Of a stretch of 64,000 nucleotides of DNA, positions 52,625 to 61,508 are shown in pieces. Source of the DNA: Arthrobacter sp. AQ5-05 (GTDB lineage: Bacteria; Actinomycetota; Actinomycetes; Actinomycetales; Micrococcaceae). The first letter of the stretch is position 1, and every line of letters starts with the position of its first letter. A program made the translations under genes and the position numbers. The notes under the pieces are model-generated. The model did no database searches. It worked only from the letters and a program-made list of their open reading frames with translations, and was not told where the DNA came from. The stretch is taken from positions 104,235-168,234 of the forward strand of contig NZ_QMKQ01000006.1 of NCBI RefSeq assembly GCF_003287975.1, in the 5' to 3' direction.

Positions 52625-53644
52625 ATGGCCCAGAAACCGTCCCGCGCACCATCCATGCGCGATGTTGCCCAGCTAGCAGGGGTTTCGGCACAAACCGTTT
52701 CTCGCGTCCTGAGCGACCACCCGAATGTGCAGCCGGATACCCGCCAGGCGGTCAGGGAGGCCGCCCGGTCCCTGGGCTACCGCAGGAATGCCACGGCCCG
52801 CGCACTGGTCACCGGACGCAGCAACATGATCGGCGTGATCACGCTTTCAACCAGCTCCTACTCGCGCATGACCTTGATTGTCGGCATTGAACGCGAAGCT
52901 GCCGCACGCGGGTATTCGGTCACCTTCGTTTCCATCACCGACCTGTCGGCCAGGTCCTTGGAAGAGGGGCTGAGCAGGCTTGTTGCCCAGGGCGTGGACG
53001 GAATCATCACCGCAATCCCGCTCCAGGGTTCCTCCGCCGAAGTCGAAAGCCTGTTGAACGAGGTCCCCTCGGTGGCCATTGATTCCCCCCTCCCCGCAGG
53101 CCAACAGGTCGCGGCCTTTGACCAGGTCCATGCCGCCAGGCTTGCCGTCGAACACCTCATCGAGCGCGGCCACACCAACATCTGGCATGTCGCCGGACCA
53201 CAGGACTGGGTCGAGTCCGATGCACGGATCACCGGCTGGAGAGACGCCCTTGAATCCGCGGGCCTGCAGGTTCCCCCGGAAATCTATGGAGACTGGAGCG
53301 CCGCATCCGGATACCGGGCGGGGCTGATCCTGGGGCGGATGCCGGATGTCACCGCCGTCTTCGTGGCCAGCGACGAAATGGCCTTCGGGCTCATCAAGGC
53401 GGTGACGGAGCTGGGGCGCGCGGTGCCCGAGGACATTTCCGTGGTCGGAATCGACGACATCGAACTGGCGCCATACTGCACTCCCCCGTTGACAACCGTC
53501 CGCCAGCCACTGGAAGAAATCGGCCGGCACGCGGTGCAACAGCTGGACTCCGAACTCGGCGAGCATGCGCAGGGCGGTTCCCGGAACCAAACCAGGCTCA
53601 TCACCCCCGAGCTCATCGTCCGTTCCAGCACCTCGACCCGCTAG
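52625..53644 (+). CDS. LacI-family repressor
   Basis: 339 residues. N-terminal HTH and hinge: PSMRDVAQLAGVSAQTVSRVLSDHPNVQPDTRQAV, GYRRNATARALVTGRSNMIGVI. Periplasmic-binding-like effector domain: HVAGPQDWVESDARITGW, VFVASDEMAFGLIKAV, EDISVVGIDDIELAPYCTPPLTTVRQPLEEIG. GAGGG precedes the ATG. Two identical palindromes, one upstream of the sugar transporter and one at the GH35 start, are its likely operators; a galactoside or derivative is the likely inducer. Confidence 0.94.
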   Translation: MAQKPSRAPSMRDVAQLAGVSAQTVSRVLSDHPNVQPDTRQAVREAARSLGYRRNATARALVTGRSNMIGVITLSTSSYSRMTLIVGIEREAAARGYSVTFVSITDLSARSLEEGLSRLVAQGVDGIITAIPLQGSSAEVESLLNEVPSVAIDSPLPAGQQVAAFDQVHAARLAVEHLIERGHTNIWHVAGPQDWVESDARITGWRDALESAGLQVPPEIYGDWSAASGYRAGLILGRMPDVTAVFVASDEMAFGLIKAVTELGRAVPEDISVVGIDDIELAPYCTPPLTTVRQPLEEIGRHAVQQLDSELGEHAQGGSRNQTRLITPELIVRSSTSTR

Positions 53645-53683
53645 ACACCCGGGGCAACGAAGGCCTCGCCATTGCAATTTTCT

Positions 53684-53699
53684 TTGTTATCGATAACAA
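53684..53699. promoter_or_regulatory. LacI-family operator 2
   Basis: TTGTTATCGATAACAA, identical to operator 1, ending 4 nt before the GH35 ATG. It covers GATAAC, the likely -10, so repressor would block initiation directly. Confidence 0.88.
53692..53697 (+). promoter_or_regulatory. Possible -10 of GH35 gene inside operator
   Basis: GATAAC, 6 nt before the ATG at 53704, part of operator 2. Fits leaderless initiation with repression by overlap. Confidence 0.35.
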
Positions 53700-53703
53700 T
53701 CAA

Positions 53704-55566
53704 ATGACACAACGGCGGGGCCACGACTGGTTCTCCTTAGTGCGACGTAACGCCAGTGCCTTCACTTCGTGGCTGGGCACCAGCTTCGAGCCAGAACCGA
53801 GGAACAAGAACGTGATCATCAGCGGAGCCCTTCACTACTTTCGGACGCACCCCGAGCAGTGGCGCAGCAGATTGCATTGGCTCAGGCTCATGGGGTTGGA
53901 CACGGTTGAAACATATGTGCCGTGGAACCTTCACGAGCCGCGTCAAGGCCAGTTCAATTTCAGCGGCGGCGCCGACCTCGAACGCTTTGTGAAGCTTGCA
54001 GCGGAGGAAGGGCTCAAGGTCATCCTGCGCCCCGGACCGTACATTTGCGCCGAGTGGGACAACGGCGGTCTGCCCTCATGGCTGACCGCCCAACCAGGGA
54101 TCCGCGTCCGGACCCGGGACACCCGCTACGTTGCTGCCGTGGAAGCCTTCTTCGACGAGTTGTTGCCGCGCATGGTGCCGCTGCTGGAAACCCATGGCGG
54201 CCCCATCTCCATGGTGCAGGTGGAGAACGAATACGGCTCCTTCGGATCCGATGCCCGTTACCTGGAACTGGTCCACAAGGCGCTAGTCCAGCGCGGCATC
54301 GATGTCCCGCTGTTCACCTCCGACGGCCCGGAGGACCACATGCTCACCGGCGGCATGGTTCCGGGAATCACCGCAACGGCAAACTTCGGCTCCGGCGCCG
54401 GCGGTGCCTTCGCCAACTTCCGCCGCCACCGCCCCAACGACCCGCTCTTTTGCATGGAATTCTGGAACGGCTGGTTCGACCACTGGGGCGAGGAACACCA
54501 CGTCCGCCGGCCCCAAGACGCCGCCGAGGCACTCGACGAAATGCTCACCATGGGTTCATCGGTGAACTTCTACATGGCGCACGGTGGAACCAACTTCGGC
54601 ACCGGGGCCGGGGCGAACTACGTTCCTCCGCACGCAGTGTCCGGCGGCACCTACCAGCCCACCATCACCTCCTACGATTACGATGCTCCGCTGGACGAAC
54701 GCGGAGCGCCCACGCCGAAGTTCCACGCCTACCGGGAGGTCATTGCGAAGCATCGGCGGGTGCCGGAACTCGAGGAATTCAACGAGCCGCTGTTACCCCA
54801 CACCCAGCTTGTCCCGGAGGCCGCACCCGTGGGGCTGCGCGCCTACATGGACCTCTTGGCCAGCCACGGGAACCCAACCATCGAGTCAGGCCACCCCTTG
54901 AGCTTCGAGGAGCTGGGAATTTCCCATGGCGTGGTCCGCTATGCCACCACCATCCCCGGCCCGAGACGCGCCTACCCCTTGAGCATCGACGGGCTCAACG
55001 ACCGCGCCCACCTGGCCGTCGGAGGACACGTCGTCCACGTCTTTGAACGCAACGACCAGCAATCCCACGACCTGCCCGTTCCTCCCGAGGGACTGGCCAT
55101 CGAGCTCTACGTCGAATCCATGGGCCGGGTCAATTACGGACGGCTGGTCGGGGAGCGCAAGGGCATCCTGGGCGCGGTGCTGCACGAACGCCAGGAGCTT
55201 CACGGCTGGTCGATGACCGCCCTGGAGCTCCCCCAGGCCCCCGCTGACGAGCTGCTTTTCCAAGCACCCGCGGCTTCCCCGGGCGAAGCGGCATTCCATG
55301 CCTTCGGATTTGTTGCGGCTGGACCGGCGGATGGCTTCATCGACCTCTCCGGCTGGGGCAAGGGCTATGTCTGGGTCAACGGTTTCTGCCTGGGCAGGTT
55401 CTGGGACGCGGGCCCCCAGGCCAGGCTATATCTCCCGGCCCCCGTGGTCCGCTCCGGAGACAACCGGGTGCTCATCCTGGAACTGGACGGACGCTCCGCG
55501 GACGCGCCGGCCATCTTCCCCGCCCCGGATCTTGGTGCCGGTTCCGCACCGTTGGCACCGCAATAG
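53704..55566 (+). CDS. GH35 beta-galactosidase
   Basis: 620 residues, cytosolic (no signal peptide). Hydrolyses terminal beta-galactosides. Motifs in order: IISGALHYFRTHPEQW, PWNLHEPRQGQF, RPGPYICAEWDNGGLPSW; acid/base Glu176 in VENEYGSFG; nucleophile Glu252 in FCMEFWNGWFDHWG; YMAHGGTNFG. C-terminal galactose-binding-like domains end with WGKGYVWVNGFCLGRFWDAGPQ. The first 36 residues (MTQRRGHDWFSLVRRNASAF) are unlike the usual start, but the frame is continuous. Regulated by operator 2. Confidence 0.93.
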   Translation: MTQRRGHDWFSLVRRNASAFTSWLGTSFEPEPRNKNVIISGALHYFRTHPEQWRSRLHWLRLMGLDTVETYVPWNLHEPRQGQFNFSGGADLERFVKLAAEEGLKVILRPGPYICAEWDNGGLPSWLTAQPGIRVRTRDTRYVAAVEAFFDELLPRMVPLLETHGGPISMVQVENEYGSFGSDARYLELVHKALVQRGIDVPLFTSDGPEDHMLTGGMVPGITATANFGSGAGGAFANFRRHRPNDPLFCMEFWNGWFDHWGEEHHVRRPQDAAEALDEMLTMGSSVNFYMAHGGTNFGTGAGANYVPPHAVSGGTYQPTITSYDYDAPLDERGAPTPKFHAYREVIAKHRRVPELEEFNEPLLPHTQLVPEAAPVGLRAYMDLLASHGNPTIESGHPLSFEELGISHGVVRYATTIPGPRRAYPLSIDGLNDRAHLAVGGHVVHVFERNDQQSHDLPVPPEGLAIELYVESMGRVNYGRLVGERKGILGAVLHERQELHGWSMTALELPQAPADELLFQAPAASPGEAAFHAFGFVAAGPADGFIDLSGWGKGYVWVNGFCLGRFWDAGPQARLYLPAPVVRSGDNRVLILELDGRSADAPAIFPAPDLGAGSAPLAPQ

Positions 55567-55591
55567 GACGGCCGATCCCCCGCGAACGGCA

Positions 55592-55641
55592 GCGGGCCCG
55601 AATAGGAGATGCGCCAAATTTCATCCCAAGGGAGGGCCCGC
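55592..55641. terminator. Weak stem between GH35 and menD ends
   Basis: GCGGGCCC and GGGCCCGC pair across a 34-nt loop in the 95-nt gap between the converging genes. No clear T-tract. Confidence 0.35.
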
Positions 55642-55661
55642 CCCTTTCCTGCGGCTTCGGC

Positions 55662-57359
55662 CTAGTGGATTTGTGGCCAGGCCAGTTCGCTGGCTCGTGC
55701 GGCGATCCCCGCATGCAGGGCACGCAGCCCCGATCGCGGAACGGCCACTTCGATGATGCGGCGGGTCCCGGGGCGCTGCAGCACGTCCCGCAAATCGTCC
55801 ACGGTGTCCACTGCCAGGTATTCCCAGCCATAGGCCTCAGCCAGCGGCTGGATTTTCACCCGGTGCGGTGTGGCAAAGAGCCGCTCGACGGCGTTGGCGT
55901 AGCGCCCGGATTCGGCCACGGCACCGTGTTCCAGGGTGGAGAAAATGGCACCGCCTGAATCGTTGAGGACCACGACGTCCATCTCGGGCTCGGATTCCCC
56001 CGCACCGATCAGCAGCGCACCCACGTCATGCAGGAATGTCACGTCGCCGACCAGAAGCGTGGTCTTGCGCCCGCCGCGCGCCTGGGCGATGCCCGTGGCG
56101 GTAGCCAGGGTTCCGTCGATCCCGGCCAGTCCCCGGTTCGCGTAGACCGTTGCGGCGGGACGAGGTGCCGGGCGTCCGCAGAGGTCGGCGTCGCGGATGA
56201 CGTTGGAGGATCCAAGGACCAGGTTCCCGCGCGACAGTGCCCAGATTTCGCGTGCGACCGCCGGTCCGTTCAGGTCGCCGCCCGCCGCCAGGGCCTGCTC
56301 GATGGCTTCCCCGGCCTGCCGCCCCAGCGCCTGCCACTGCCCCAGCCAGCCTTCGGGCCCGACTCCTGCGAACTGTGCCAATGCGGCGGGATCGGCGATG
56401 GCTTGCTCGCGCCGGCGTCCCGGTTCAAACCACGGGGCGGGGGCCGGGGCCCACAGCGCCGAAACGATGTCCGGGTTGCCCAGAAGCAGGCCCACGGGCC
56501 TGGTCAGGGTGGGACGGCCGAAGAGGACCACTCGCTCGATCCTTGCCATGTGCCCGGCCAGCAGCGTCCGGTACGGGCCAATGGCGTTGGGCCCGAATCG
56601 GGCGTTGGAACTCGGCTCGGCAAAGAGCGGCAGGCCCAGCGTCCGGGCGAAGTCCTCGGCCTCGGAGCCGGCACCGTGGCCGGCCACCACCACGGTTCGG
56701 CGTTCGGTCACAGGAATGTGGTTCCGCCATCCCGGGTCGTTGTCGGATGCGAGCGCGACGGGCGGGTGGGCGACGTTGGCACCGAATTCCGGCAACCTGT
56801 CCCCGGGTGCCGGAACCAGCGGGTCGCGGAATGCCACGTTGACCTGCACCGGGCCCGGCGCCACCGCGGCGGTGCCCCGCGCGAAGGCCAGGGCCTCTCC
56901 CACCAGGGCATCGGGGTGCCTTCCTGCGGGAATGGTGACGCTGCCGCGCACATGTGCACCGAACAGGTCGATCTGGTTGGTGGTCTGGTTCGCCCCGGTC
57001 CCGTGGAGTTCCGCGGGTCGGTCGGCCGAGAGGACCAACAGCTTGGCTCCGACGTGGTTGGCCTCCATGACTGCCGGCAGCAACTCCCCCACAGCGGTGC
57101 CCGAGGTGGTCAGCACCGGGACCGGCCGGCCGCCGGCCAGGGTCAGCCCCAGCGCGGTGAACCCGGCAACGCGTTCGTCGATGCGCACATGCAGGCGGAT
57201 GGTCCCTGCGGCTTCCGCCTCGGCCAGGGCGTAGGCCAGCGGGGCGCTGCGTGATCCAGGGCAGATCACCACGTCGCGGACCCCGTGGGTCTGCAGTGCG
57301 GCAAGCAACAGGCGGGCAACTTCCATGGAAGAAAGTTCGGGAACGGAATCGGAGGGCAT
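55662..57359 (-). CDS. menD: MenD (SEPHCHC synthase)
   Basis: 565 residues from ATG 57359; an ATG at 57368 overlaps the -10 and is rejected. ThDP enzyme joining 2-oxoglutarate and isochorismate. Seen: VVICPGSRSAPLAYALAE, DERVAGFTALGL, VLTTSGTAVGELLPAV, LHGTGANQTTNQIDLFG, and the ThDP motif VGDVTFLHDVGALL followed by VVLNDSGGAIF. Next enzyme after MenF, which lies 9.5 kb away. Downstream of the CU044-like gene on the same strand but with its own promoter. Confidence 0.94.
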   Translation of the reverse strand: MPSDSVPELSSMEVARLLLAALQTHGVRDVVICPGSRSAPLAYALAEAEAAGTIRLHVRIDERVAGFTALGLTLAGGRPVPVLTTSGTAVGELLPAVMEANHVGAKLLVLSADRPAELHGTGANQTTNQIDLFGAHVRGSVTIPAGRHPDALVGEALAFARGTAAVAPGPVQVNVAFRDPLVPAPGDRLPEFGANVAHPPVALASDNDPGWRNHIPVTERRTVVVAGHGAGSEAEDFARTLGLPLFAEPSSNARFGPNAIGPYRTLLAGHMARIERVVLFGRPTLTRPVGLLLGNPDIVSALWAPAPAPWFEPGRRREQAIADPAALAQFAGVGPEGWLGQWQALGRQAGEAIEQALAAGGDLNGPAVAREIWALSRGNLVLGSSNVIRDADLCGRPAPRPAATVYANRGLAGIDGTLATATGIAQARGGRKTTLLVGDVTFLHDVGALLIGAGESEPEMDVVVLNDSGGAIFSTLEHGAVAESGRYANAVERLFATPHRVKIQPLAEAYGWEYLAVDTVDDLRDVLQRPGTRRIIEVAVPRSGLRALHAGIAARASELAWPQIH

Positions 57360-57366
57360 GACTACC

Positions 57367-57372
57367 ATCCTA
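57367..57372 (-). promoter_or_regulatory. -10 element of menD
   Basis: TAGGAT then GGTAGTC and ATG (57359): 7-nt spacing, no ribosome site, leaderless. Confidence 0.5.
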
Positions 57373-57402
57373 ATTCCGTCCCCGACCAGAACTTCTTTCC
57401 GT

Positions 57403-58521
57403 CTATCCAGAGATGGCGATGTAGCGGGTGACCATGCTGGTCTCGAAATGCCCCCGCGTTTCCGGGTCGTCGTCGGCCACGAACTCTTCCATGTAGTTCG
57501 TCAGGCGCCCGGTCTCCGGGTTGAACATCAGCATGGTTCGGTACGTTCCGCCGCCTTCGGGTGTTTCCACGCCAAAGACGACGGCTTCCCGGTCCCATCG
57601 ATCGGTGGTGGTCCCGATGACCTTCAGCCCGTGGAGTTTGGCCAGAGCTCCCAACAGCGATGCGGATTCCGCCTGATCGAGCCTTCTGTCCATCATGACA
57701 AAGCCCATGACCTGCAAGAATCCCTGGGGGCCGTCGTTGACCATGGCACTGTCCGGCCGCAATTTGTCGTGGATGCCCGAATAGAAGTCCTCGGCGGTGC
57801 GACCCGGTTCAATGTCGAACATGGCCTTGCGCTCGCCGGGAGCGAACTCGTAGTTGATCACGGTGCCGGGCTTGTCCATCAGGTTCTTGCGGTTGTACTT
57901 GACGGATTCGCCGGTCAGCGAAAAAGGCTCTCCGACGGTTTGCCGGATCGTACTGCTGCCATCCGGGTTCACACGATGTTCGTTGAATGTCGGGATCGAC
58001 AAGCGGTCATCGTAGATTCCGCCGTCACCGTAGGCACCTCCCTCCCAGTGCCCGATGACGATCCGGCTCGGATCAAAGCCGGCCGGATCAGGATGGGATT
58101 CCGCTGCCTTGATAAGTTGCCCCAAGGCTTCCTTGGTGCCCACGGTGCTTGGTGTCATCTTTTCCAAGGGCATGGGTGATGCGGTCGCCTTGGTGGCGCC
58201 ATCCAAAGCGGATCCCAGAGGCACCGCCACGAGCACTCCGGCGGCGACGGCAGCCAGGGCTCCCAGCACCCACCTGCGCATGGTCTTGCGTTTGGCATCC
58301 AGCGCCACGACGTTGCAGGACACTGGTTCCTCGGCCGCCCCTGCGGCGGGCTCCGAAGAAGTGTCCGTTGGAGCCTTCGTGGCGGGTGGTGCGGCCAAGA
58401 TGGAGGCCAGGTCGTCCAGGGCGCGCTGATCCAGCTCCGGGACCTGTTCGACGGGGAACGGGTTGGCATTCCGGATGCCTGCGTCGAGCGTGCTGTCGTC
58501 CTCGAAAAGTTGCTTAGGCAT
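57403..58521 (-). CDS. Single-pass membrane protein of CU044_5270-like type, partner of ECF sigma factor
   Basis: 372 residues. Cytosolic N-terminus about 1-80 (MPKQLFEDDSTLDAGIRNANPF, ALDDLASILA), one membrane helix RWVLGALAAVAAGVLVAV at about 82-100, and a roughly 270-residue outer domain rich in beta-like segments (SSTIRQTVGEPF, YEFAPGERKAMFDIEPGRT, TYRTMLMFNPETGRL). Its start lies inside the last codons of the sigma gene (8-nt overlap). That layout suggests an anti-sigma role, but no zinc HxxxCxxC is present; inference only. Confidence 0.8.
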   Translation of the reverse strand: MPKQLFEDDSTLDAGIRNANPFPVEQVPELDQRALDDLASILAAPPATKAPTDTSSEPAAGAAEEPVSCNVVALDAKRKTMRRWVLGALAAVAAGVLVAVPLGSALDGATKATASPMPLEKMTPSTVGTKEALGQLIKAAESHPDPAGFDPSRIVIGHWEGGAYGDGGIYDDRLSIPTFNEHRVNPDGSSTIRQTVGEPFSLTGESVKYNRKNLMDKPGTVINYEFAPGERKAMFDIEPGRTAEDFYSGIHDKLRPDSAMVNDGPQGFLQVMGFVMMDRRLDQAESASLLGALAKLHGLKVIGTTTDRWDREAVVFGVETPEGGGTYRTMLMFNPETGRLTNYMEEFVADDDPETRGHFETSMVTRYIAISG

Positions 58522-59041
58522 GGTGGACCCCGCTTCGTAGGATGTTCTTGAGTGACTTTCGTGCGCGGCTGACCCGCGCCCAGGCCGCTTCCCGGGAGCA
58601 CCCCAGGACGTTGGCCAGTTGCTGGGCGCTGAGCTCCTCCCAATAGGTCAGGTACAGGATCTCGCGTTCGGCATCCCGCATGCCCAGCATGGCCTCGCGC
58701 AGCTGGAGGGAGTGTTCGCCCCCGGCACCGCGTTCGGGGCAGTGCTGCAGCTTGACCTCGAGTGCGGCAACCCGGAGCTGGCGCCGGTACTCGTTCCCAA
58801 TGAGGTTCTTGCAGGTCTGGTACAGGAAGGCCAGACCCAGGTGCTCGGCCTGCTCGAACTTGGACCAGGCCACCCTGAAGGTCTCGCTGGCCAGGTCGCG
58901 TGCCGTCTCGTGGTTGTTGATCCGGCGTTGGGCAAACGCCAGCACCAGCCAATAATGCTGACGGTAGAAATTGCTGAACCGCTCTTCGGGTGCGCTTGGG
59001 GGTGTGCTTTCGCCCTCCAGCAACCTTGCATCCGGTTGCAT
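58514..59041 (-). CDS. ECF-type RNA polymerase sigma factor
   Basis: 175 residues. Region 2: FSNFYRQHYWLVLAFAQRRINNHETARDLASETFRVAW; region 4: LGMRDAEREILYLTYWEELSAQQLANVLGCSREAAWARVSRARKSL with HTH. GAGGGAGG precedes the ATG. Overlaps the membrane-protein gene, the usual sigma/anti-sigma arrangement. Targets cannot be read; no duplicate of its own promoter is recognisable. Confidence 0.92.
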   Translation of the reverse strand: MQPDARLLEGESTPPSAPEERFSNFYRQHYWLVLAFAQRRINNHETARDLASETFRVAWSKFEQAEHLGLAFLYQTCKNLIGNEYRRQLRVAALEVKLQHCPERGAGGEHSLQLREAMLGMRDAEREILYLTYWEELSAQQLANVLGCSREAAWARVSRARKSLKNILRSGVHHA

Positions 59042-59140
59042 GGGCCTCCCTCGATCTCGTTGGTAAGTCTTATACCCTATCTATTTCCGCCATCGGGGCG
59101 TTCCTGACATGGGGAAACCGAAAACCTTCCGGGCACGCAA

Positions 59141-59188
59141 AAGTGCCCTTGGGGGCAACGAGTCGTCTCGTTGCCCCCAAGGGCACTT
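59141..59188 (-). terminator. Terminator of phoX
   Basis: AAGTGCCCTTGGGGGCAACG.. with exact complement, 22-bp stem, 4-nt loop, then TTTTGCG on minus. Lies 40 nt past the phoX stop. Confidence 0.9.
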
Positions 59189-59227
59189 GATGGTGCATCG
59201 ACGCCGCATGCATGCGGCAAAGCGCGG

Positions 59228-61303
59228 CTACTTCTTGGGACCGTTGCCCTTGGCCGAGGTGAAGACCTGGACCACCGAGGGGCGGGGGCCGTAGACCTCG
59301 CCGCGCTTGGCCTTCGAGGGGTTCAGCACGTAGTCCGGGAAGAACGAGATCGGGTCGGCGAAGGTGCCGCCCTCGCCGGGGTGCTGCACGGCCACGAACA
59401 CCGAGCCGTCGCGGTCGTGGATCAGCGGTCCGCAGGTCTCGGCGCCGGCCGGGACGGCCAGGAACTGCTCGACCTTCCCGCGGTCTTTCCCGGTCAGGGT
59501 GACCTTGTGCAGGGCGTCGCAGTAGCCGATCGTGCCGGGCTGGCCGTCGGTGGAGATCCAGAGGTTGCCCTTGGAGTCGAACGCCAGGTTGTCGGGGCAG
59601 GAGATCGGCGAGACCTTTTCCTTGGGGTACCCGGAGAAGTAGGTGCTCGCGTCCTTGGACGGGTCCCCGGCGACCAGCAGGATGTTCCAGGAGAACTCGG
59701 TGGCCGTCGCTTCGTTGTTGCGTTCGGTCAGTTCGATGACGTGGCCGTCGCGGTTCTTGGTGCGTGGGTTGGCCTCGTCCGCGGTTGCCTTGCCGGTGGT
59801 GTTGCGCTGGGTGTTGTTGGTCAGCGCAATGTAGAGCTTGCCGGTGACAGGGCTCGGCTCGACGTCCTCGGGGCGGTCCATCTTGGTGGCCCCGACCTTG
59901 TCGCCGGCCAGGCGCGTGTAGACGAGTACTTCTTCCAGGCTCATGCCCGGGACCTTGGAGGCCCCGTCCTTGGCCAGCGGAATCCAGCTGCCGGTGCCGT
60001 CGAAGGAACCGTCGGCGGGAACTGCGGCCGACCCGTCGATCTGGGAGGCCGGGGAGTTCCCGGAGAACTTGGCAACGTAGAGGTCGCCCTCCGAGAGCAG
60101 GCCCATGTTGTGCTTCCGGTCCCCGCGGCGGTACTTGGCCTTGGAGACGAACTTGTAGACGTAGTCGAAGCGCTCGTCGTCGCCGGAGTAGGCCACGGCG
60201 CGGCCGTCGTCGGCGATGCGCACGTTGGCGCCCTCGTGCTTGAAACGCCCCAGCGCGGTGTGCTTCACCGGGGTCGAGTCCGGGTTCTGCGGGTCGATCT
60301 CCACGATCCAGCCGAAGCGGTTGATCTCGTTCTCGTAGCCGGGATTGGCCGCGGAGAAGCGCGGGTCCACGTCCTCCCAGCCGCGTTCGGTTGGCGTGTC
60401 GGCGATGCCGTAGCGGGCGTCGGTGGCCGACCCGGTGCCGCGGAAGTACTGGTTGAAGTTTTCCTCCCCGGAGAGCACGGTGCCCCACGGGGTGGTGCCG
60501 CCGGCACAGTTGTTCAAGGTGCCCAGCGCCTTGCGGCCGGTGGGGTCCGCGACGGTCTTGAGCAGCGTGGAACCGGCGGCCGGGCCGTCGATGGCAAAGG
60601 CCGTGGTGGCGGTGATGCGGCGGTTGCGCTCGCCCCCGCGGACGTAGGACCAGGGCGTCCCGGCCTTGACGCGCTTGACCTCGACCACGGAGAACCCGTG
60701 GGCGGCCATGGCGATCTTCGCGGCTTCGGCCTTGTTAGCCTCGAACCATGCCGGGTCGAACATCAAATCTTCGTTGGTGTATTCGTGGTTGGCCACCAGC
60801 ACGCCGGAGCGACCGGAGTACTTGTCCACGATGATGTTCAGGTAGTCGTTGTTGTAGCCGAACTGGCCGGCCTGGCGCTTGGCGCTCTGCTTGGTGATGT
60901 CGAACTTCGGGGCGTGGTTGAACAGCGGGTCGCCCCAGCGGATGATCGGTGCCCAGTCGTAGCCCTCGGGAACGGTTATGGCATCAACGGTGCGCGGCAC
61001 CGGGGCAATGGCATTGAAGGACAACTTCCCGCCACCCTGGGGGGCCACAAGGGTGTCGGCCTGGGCGGCCGGAGCAGCCAGGGTGTCCACGCCGATGACC
61101 AGGGCGGCCGAGGCCACGGCCCCGAGGCCCAGGATGGAGCGGCGGCTCAGGGCGGCGTCGGCAATGTCGCGGAAGTAGCTGTTGGAGCTGGTGTTGCAGA
61201 CGTCCTTGGCACACGCGTTGCCGCACTTGAAGTGGCAGGTGGCCGCGTCTCGGTTGCCGCGGGTGTGGCCGAGCATGGGAAGGAAGGTACGTGTGGGGCT
61301 CAT
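59228..61303 (-). CDS. phoX: PhoX-family alkaline phosphatase, Tat-exported
   Basis: 691 residues. Ca/Fe-dependent phosphomonoesterase outside the membrane. Unusually long leader: four Cys at 23, 27, 31, 36 (CHFKCGNACAKDVC) before the Tat motif LSRRSILGLGA (Arg54-55). PhoX landmarks: VLVANHEYTNEDLMF, GTLNNCAGGTTPWGTVLSGEE, LGRFKHEGANVRIADDGRAVAYSGDDE, RPEDVEPSPVTGKLYIALTNN, and CPDNLAFDSKGNLWISTDGQP. Probably induced by phosphate starvation, but I find no convincing Pho box. Confidence 0.93.
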   Translation of the reverse strand: MSPTRTFLPMLGHTRGNRDAATCHFKCGNACAKDVCNTSSNSYFRDIADAALSRRSILGLGAVASAALVIGVDTLAAPAAQADTLVAPQGGGKLSFNAIAPVPRTVDAITVPEGYDWAPIIRWGDPLFNHAPKFDITKQSAKRQAGQFGYNNDYLNIIVDKYSGRSGVLVANHEYTNEDLMFDPAWFEANKAEAAKIAMAAHGFSVVEVKRVKAGTPWSYVRGGERNRRITATTAFAIDGPAAGSTLLKTVADPTGRKALGTLNNCAGGTTPWGTVLSGEENFNQYFRGTGSATDARYGIADTPTERGWEDVDPRFSAANPGYENEINRFGWIVEIDPQNPDSTPVKHTALGRFKHEGANVRIADDGRAVAYSGDDERFDYVYKFVSKAKYRRGDRKHNMGLLSEGDLYVAKFSGNSPASQIDGSAAVPADGSFDGTGSWIPLAKDGASKVPGMSLEEVLVYTRLAGDKVGATKMDRPEDVEPSPVTGKLYIALTNNTQRNTTGKATADEANPRTKNRDGHVIELTERNNEATATEFSWNILLVAGDPSKDASTYFSGYPKEKVSPISCPDNLAFDSKGNLWISTDGQPGTIGYCDALHKVTLTGKDRGKVEQFLAVPAGAETCGPLIHDRDGSVFVAVQHPGEGGTFADPISFFPDYVLNPSKAKRGEVYGPRPSVVQVFTSAKGNGPKK

Positions 61304-61508
61304 GGTTTTCTCCGTGCAACGCTATCGAGTGGATGACTTCGATTCCCAGCGTTCCAGCCACCGGTGAGCGTCCGGCCGCCACGAGGTTAACGGCGGGCAA
61401 CCGGAGGGTGTCGGTTTCCGGGCATAGGGGCCACTTTGTGGCCCGGGTCACGGAACCGGAGGAGATCCGGTTTTTTGCGACGGGCAAGGCCCATGCGCCG
61501 GCTGCATA

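Noticed and set aside
53704..53823. Frameshift at the GH35 start
   Set aside because: Other frames give no better match, and the in-frame part runs smoothly into NVIISGALHYF.
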